Below are positions 63,858 through 64,000 of a DNA stretch of 64,000 nt, piece by piece. The stretch is from Enterococcus larvae (GTDB lineage: Bacteria > Bacillota > Bacilli > Lactobacillales > Enterococcaceae). The notes beneath the pieces were generated by a model. It saw only the letters and a program-made list of their open reading frames with translations, did not search any database and had not been told where the DNA came from. The stretch covers positions 186,001-250,000 of the forward strand of contig NZ_JAEDXU010000003.1 in NCBI RefSeq assembly GCF_017830045.1, in the 5' to 3' direction. The position numbers and the translations under genes are program-made. Position 1 is the stretch's first letter. Every line of letters begins with the position of its first letter.

Positions 63858-64000
63858 TTGAAGAATACGCGTATTGAAAGATTAAAACAAAGCAAACGGG
63901 TTAAGAAAGTTACGAAAGTATTAACAGTCAGTTTACTAGTTTGTCCGCTAGCAATCGGGACAATTAAAGCACTGGCTGACGAAGCTGAAACCACGTCACA
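63858..64000 (+). CDS. Secreted protein, N-terminal part (cut by window end)
   Basis: The frame begins at TTG 63858 (MKNTRIERLKQSKRVKKVTK) because an in-frame stop lies at 63852 and GGAGC is upstream. The 47 visible residues form a signal peptide: a long basic N-region, a hydrophobic core VLTVSLLVCPLAIGTI and an ALADE-type cleavage region. It is the next gene of the surface-protein/sortase operon and may be another wall-attached product. Beyond this nothing can be said. Confidence 0.6.
   Translation, partial: MKNTRIERLKQSKRVKKVTKVLTVSLLVCPLAIGTIKALADEAETTS

Overview
The window looks like chromosome of a low-GC Gram-positive coccus of the Enterococcus group. This is inferred from AT-rich codon use, AGGAGG-type ribosome sites, frequent TTG/GTG starts, AraR/CcpA-type regulation and a type VII LXG effector locus. 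No rRNA, tRNA or CRISPR array was seen. The last ~11 kb has a mosaic, mobile-element character.

Layout. 1-3625 (minus): kdpF-kdpA-kdpB potassium pump; kdpB runs off the left edge. 3928-8812 (minus): a P2A-type Ca2+ ATPase, an NAD(P)H/FMN reductase with a large palindrome upstream, and a serine beta-lactamase-like hydrolase. 9135-24246 (minus): a full arabino-oligosaccharide system. The upstream operon (24246 down to 14660) encodes three cytoplasmic GH51 arabinofuranosidases, one GH43 enzyme, an ABC sugar importer (binding lipoprotein plus two permeases), a DUF624 protein and a small Cys-rich protein. Its promoter carries a perfect cre site and phased AT-rich repeats, and diverges from an unusual ArsR-type regulator (24450-25340). 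The second operon (araB-araD-araA-galM) starts at a promoter covered by two AraR boxes. AraR itself lies at 27520-28602. Imported arabino-oligosaccharides would be cut to L-arabinose inside the cell and passed through AraA, AraB and AraD to xylulose 5-phosphate.

25538-52218 is ordinary accessory chromosome: a membrane protein built from three repeats of one module, DUF805 and DUF1801 proteins, a two-component system with a secreted partner, an ArsR-type regulator with an ABC-2 exporter, an Mga-like regulator, a GNAT enzyme, a second P-type ATPase, a MATE exporter behind a leader terminator, a SMI1/KNR4 protein with unknown neighbours, an Rgg-like regulator, and a NagB-like gene with a divergent MerR regulator. 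Gene remnants of an AbgT transporter and possibly of a Tn3-type transposase are present.

52202-61362 is the most interesting part. An ABC ATPase gene is cut off just before its Walker A motif. Next to it lie two parallel units, each made of a ~55 bp repeat, a terminator, a minus-strand cargo and a ~57 bp palindromic site. Cargo 1 is a three-gene SMC-like ATPase / middle component / nuclease-like set resembling the ABC-three-component (ABC-3C) conflict systems. Cargo 2 is a type VII LXG toxin locus (Lap1, Lap2, LXG toxin with a type-44-like C-terminus, candidate immunity protein). The second site sits directly in front of a small serine recombinase gene. This suggests a cassette-like array of conflict systems moved by a resolvase-type enzyme, which is an inference.

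61635-64000 (plus) holds a secreted cell-surface protein with a non-LPXTG sorting tail, an adjacent sortase, a membrane protein and the start of another secreted protein.
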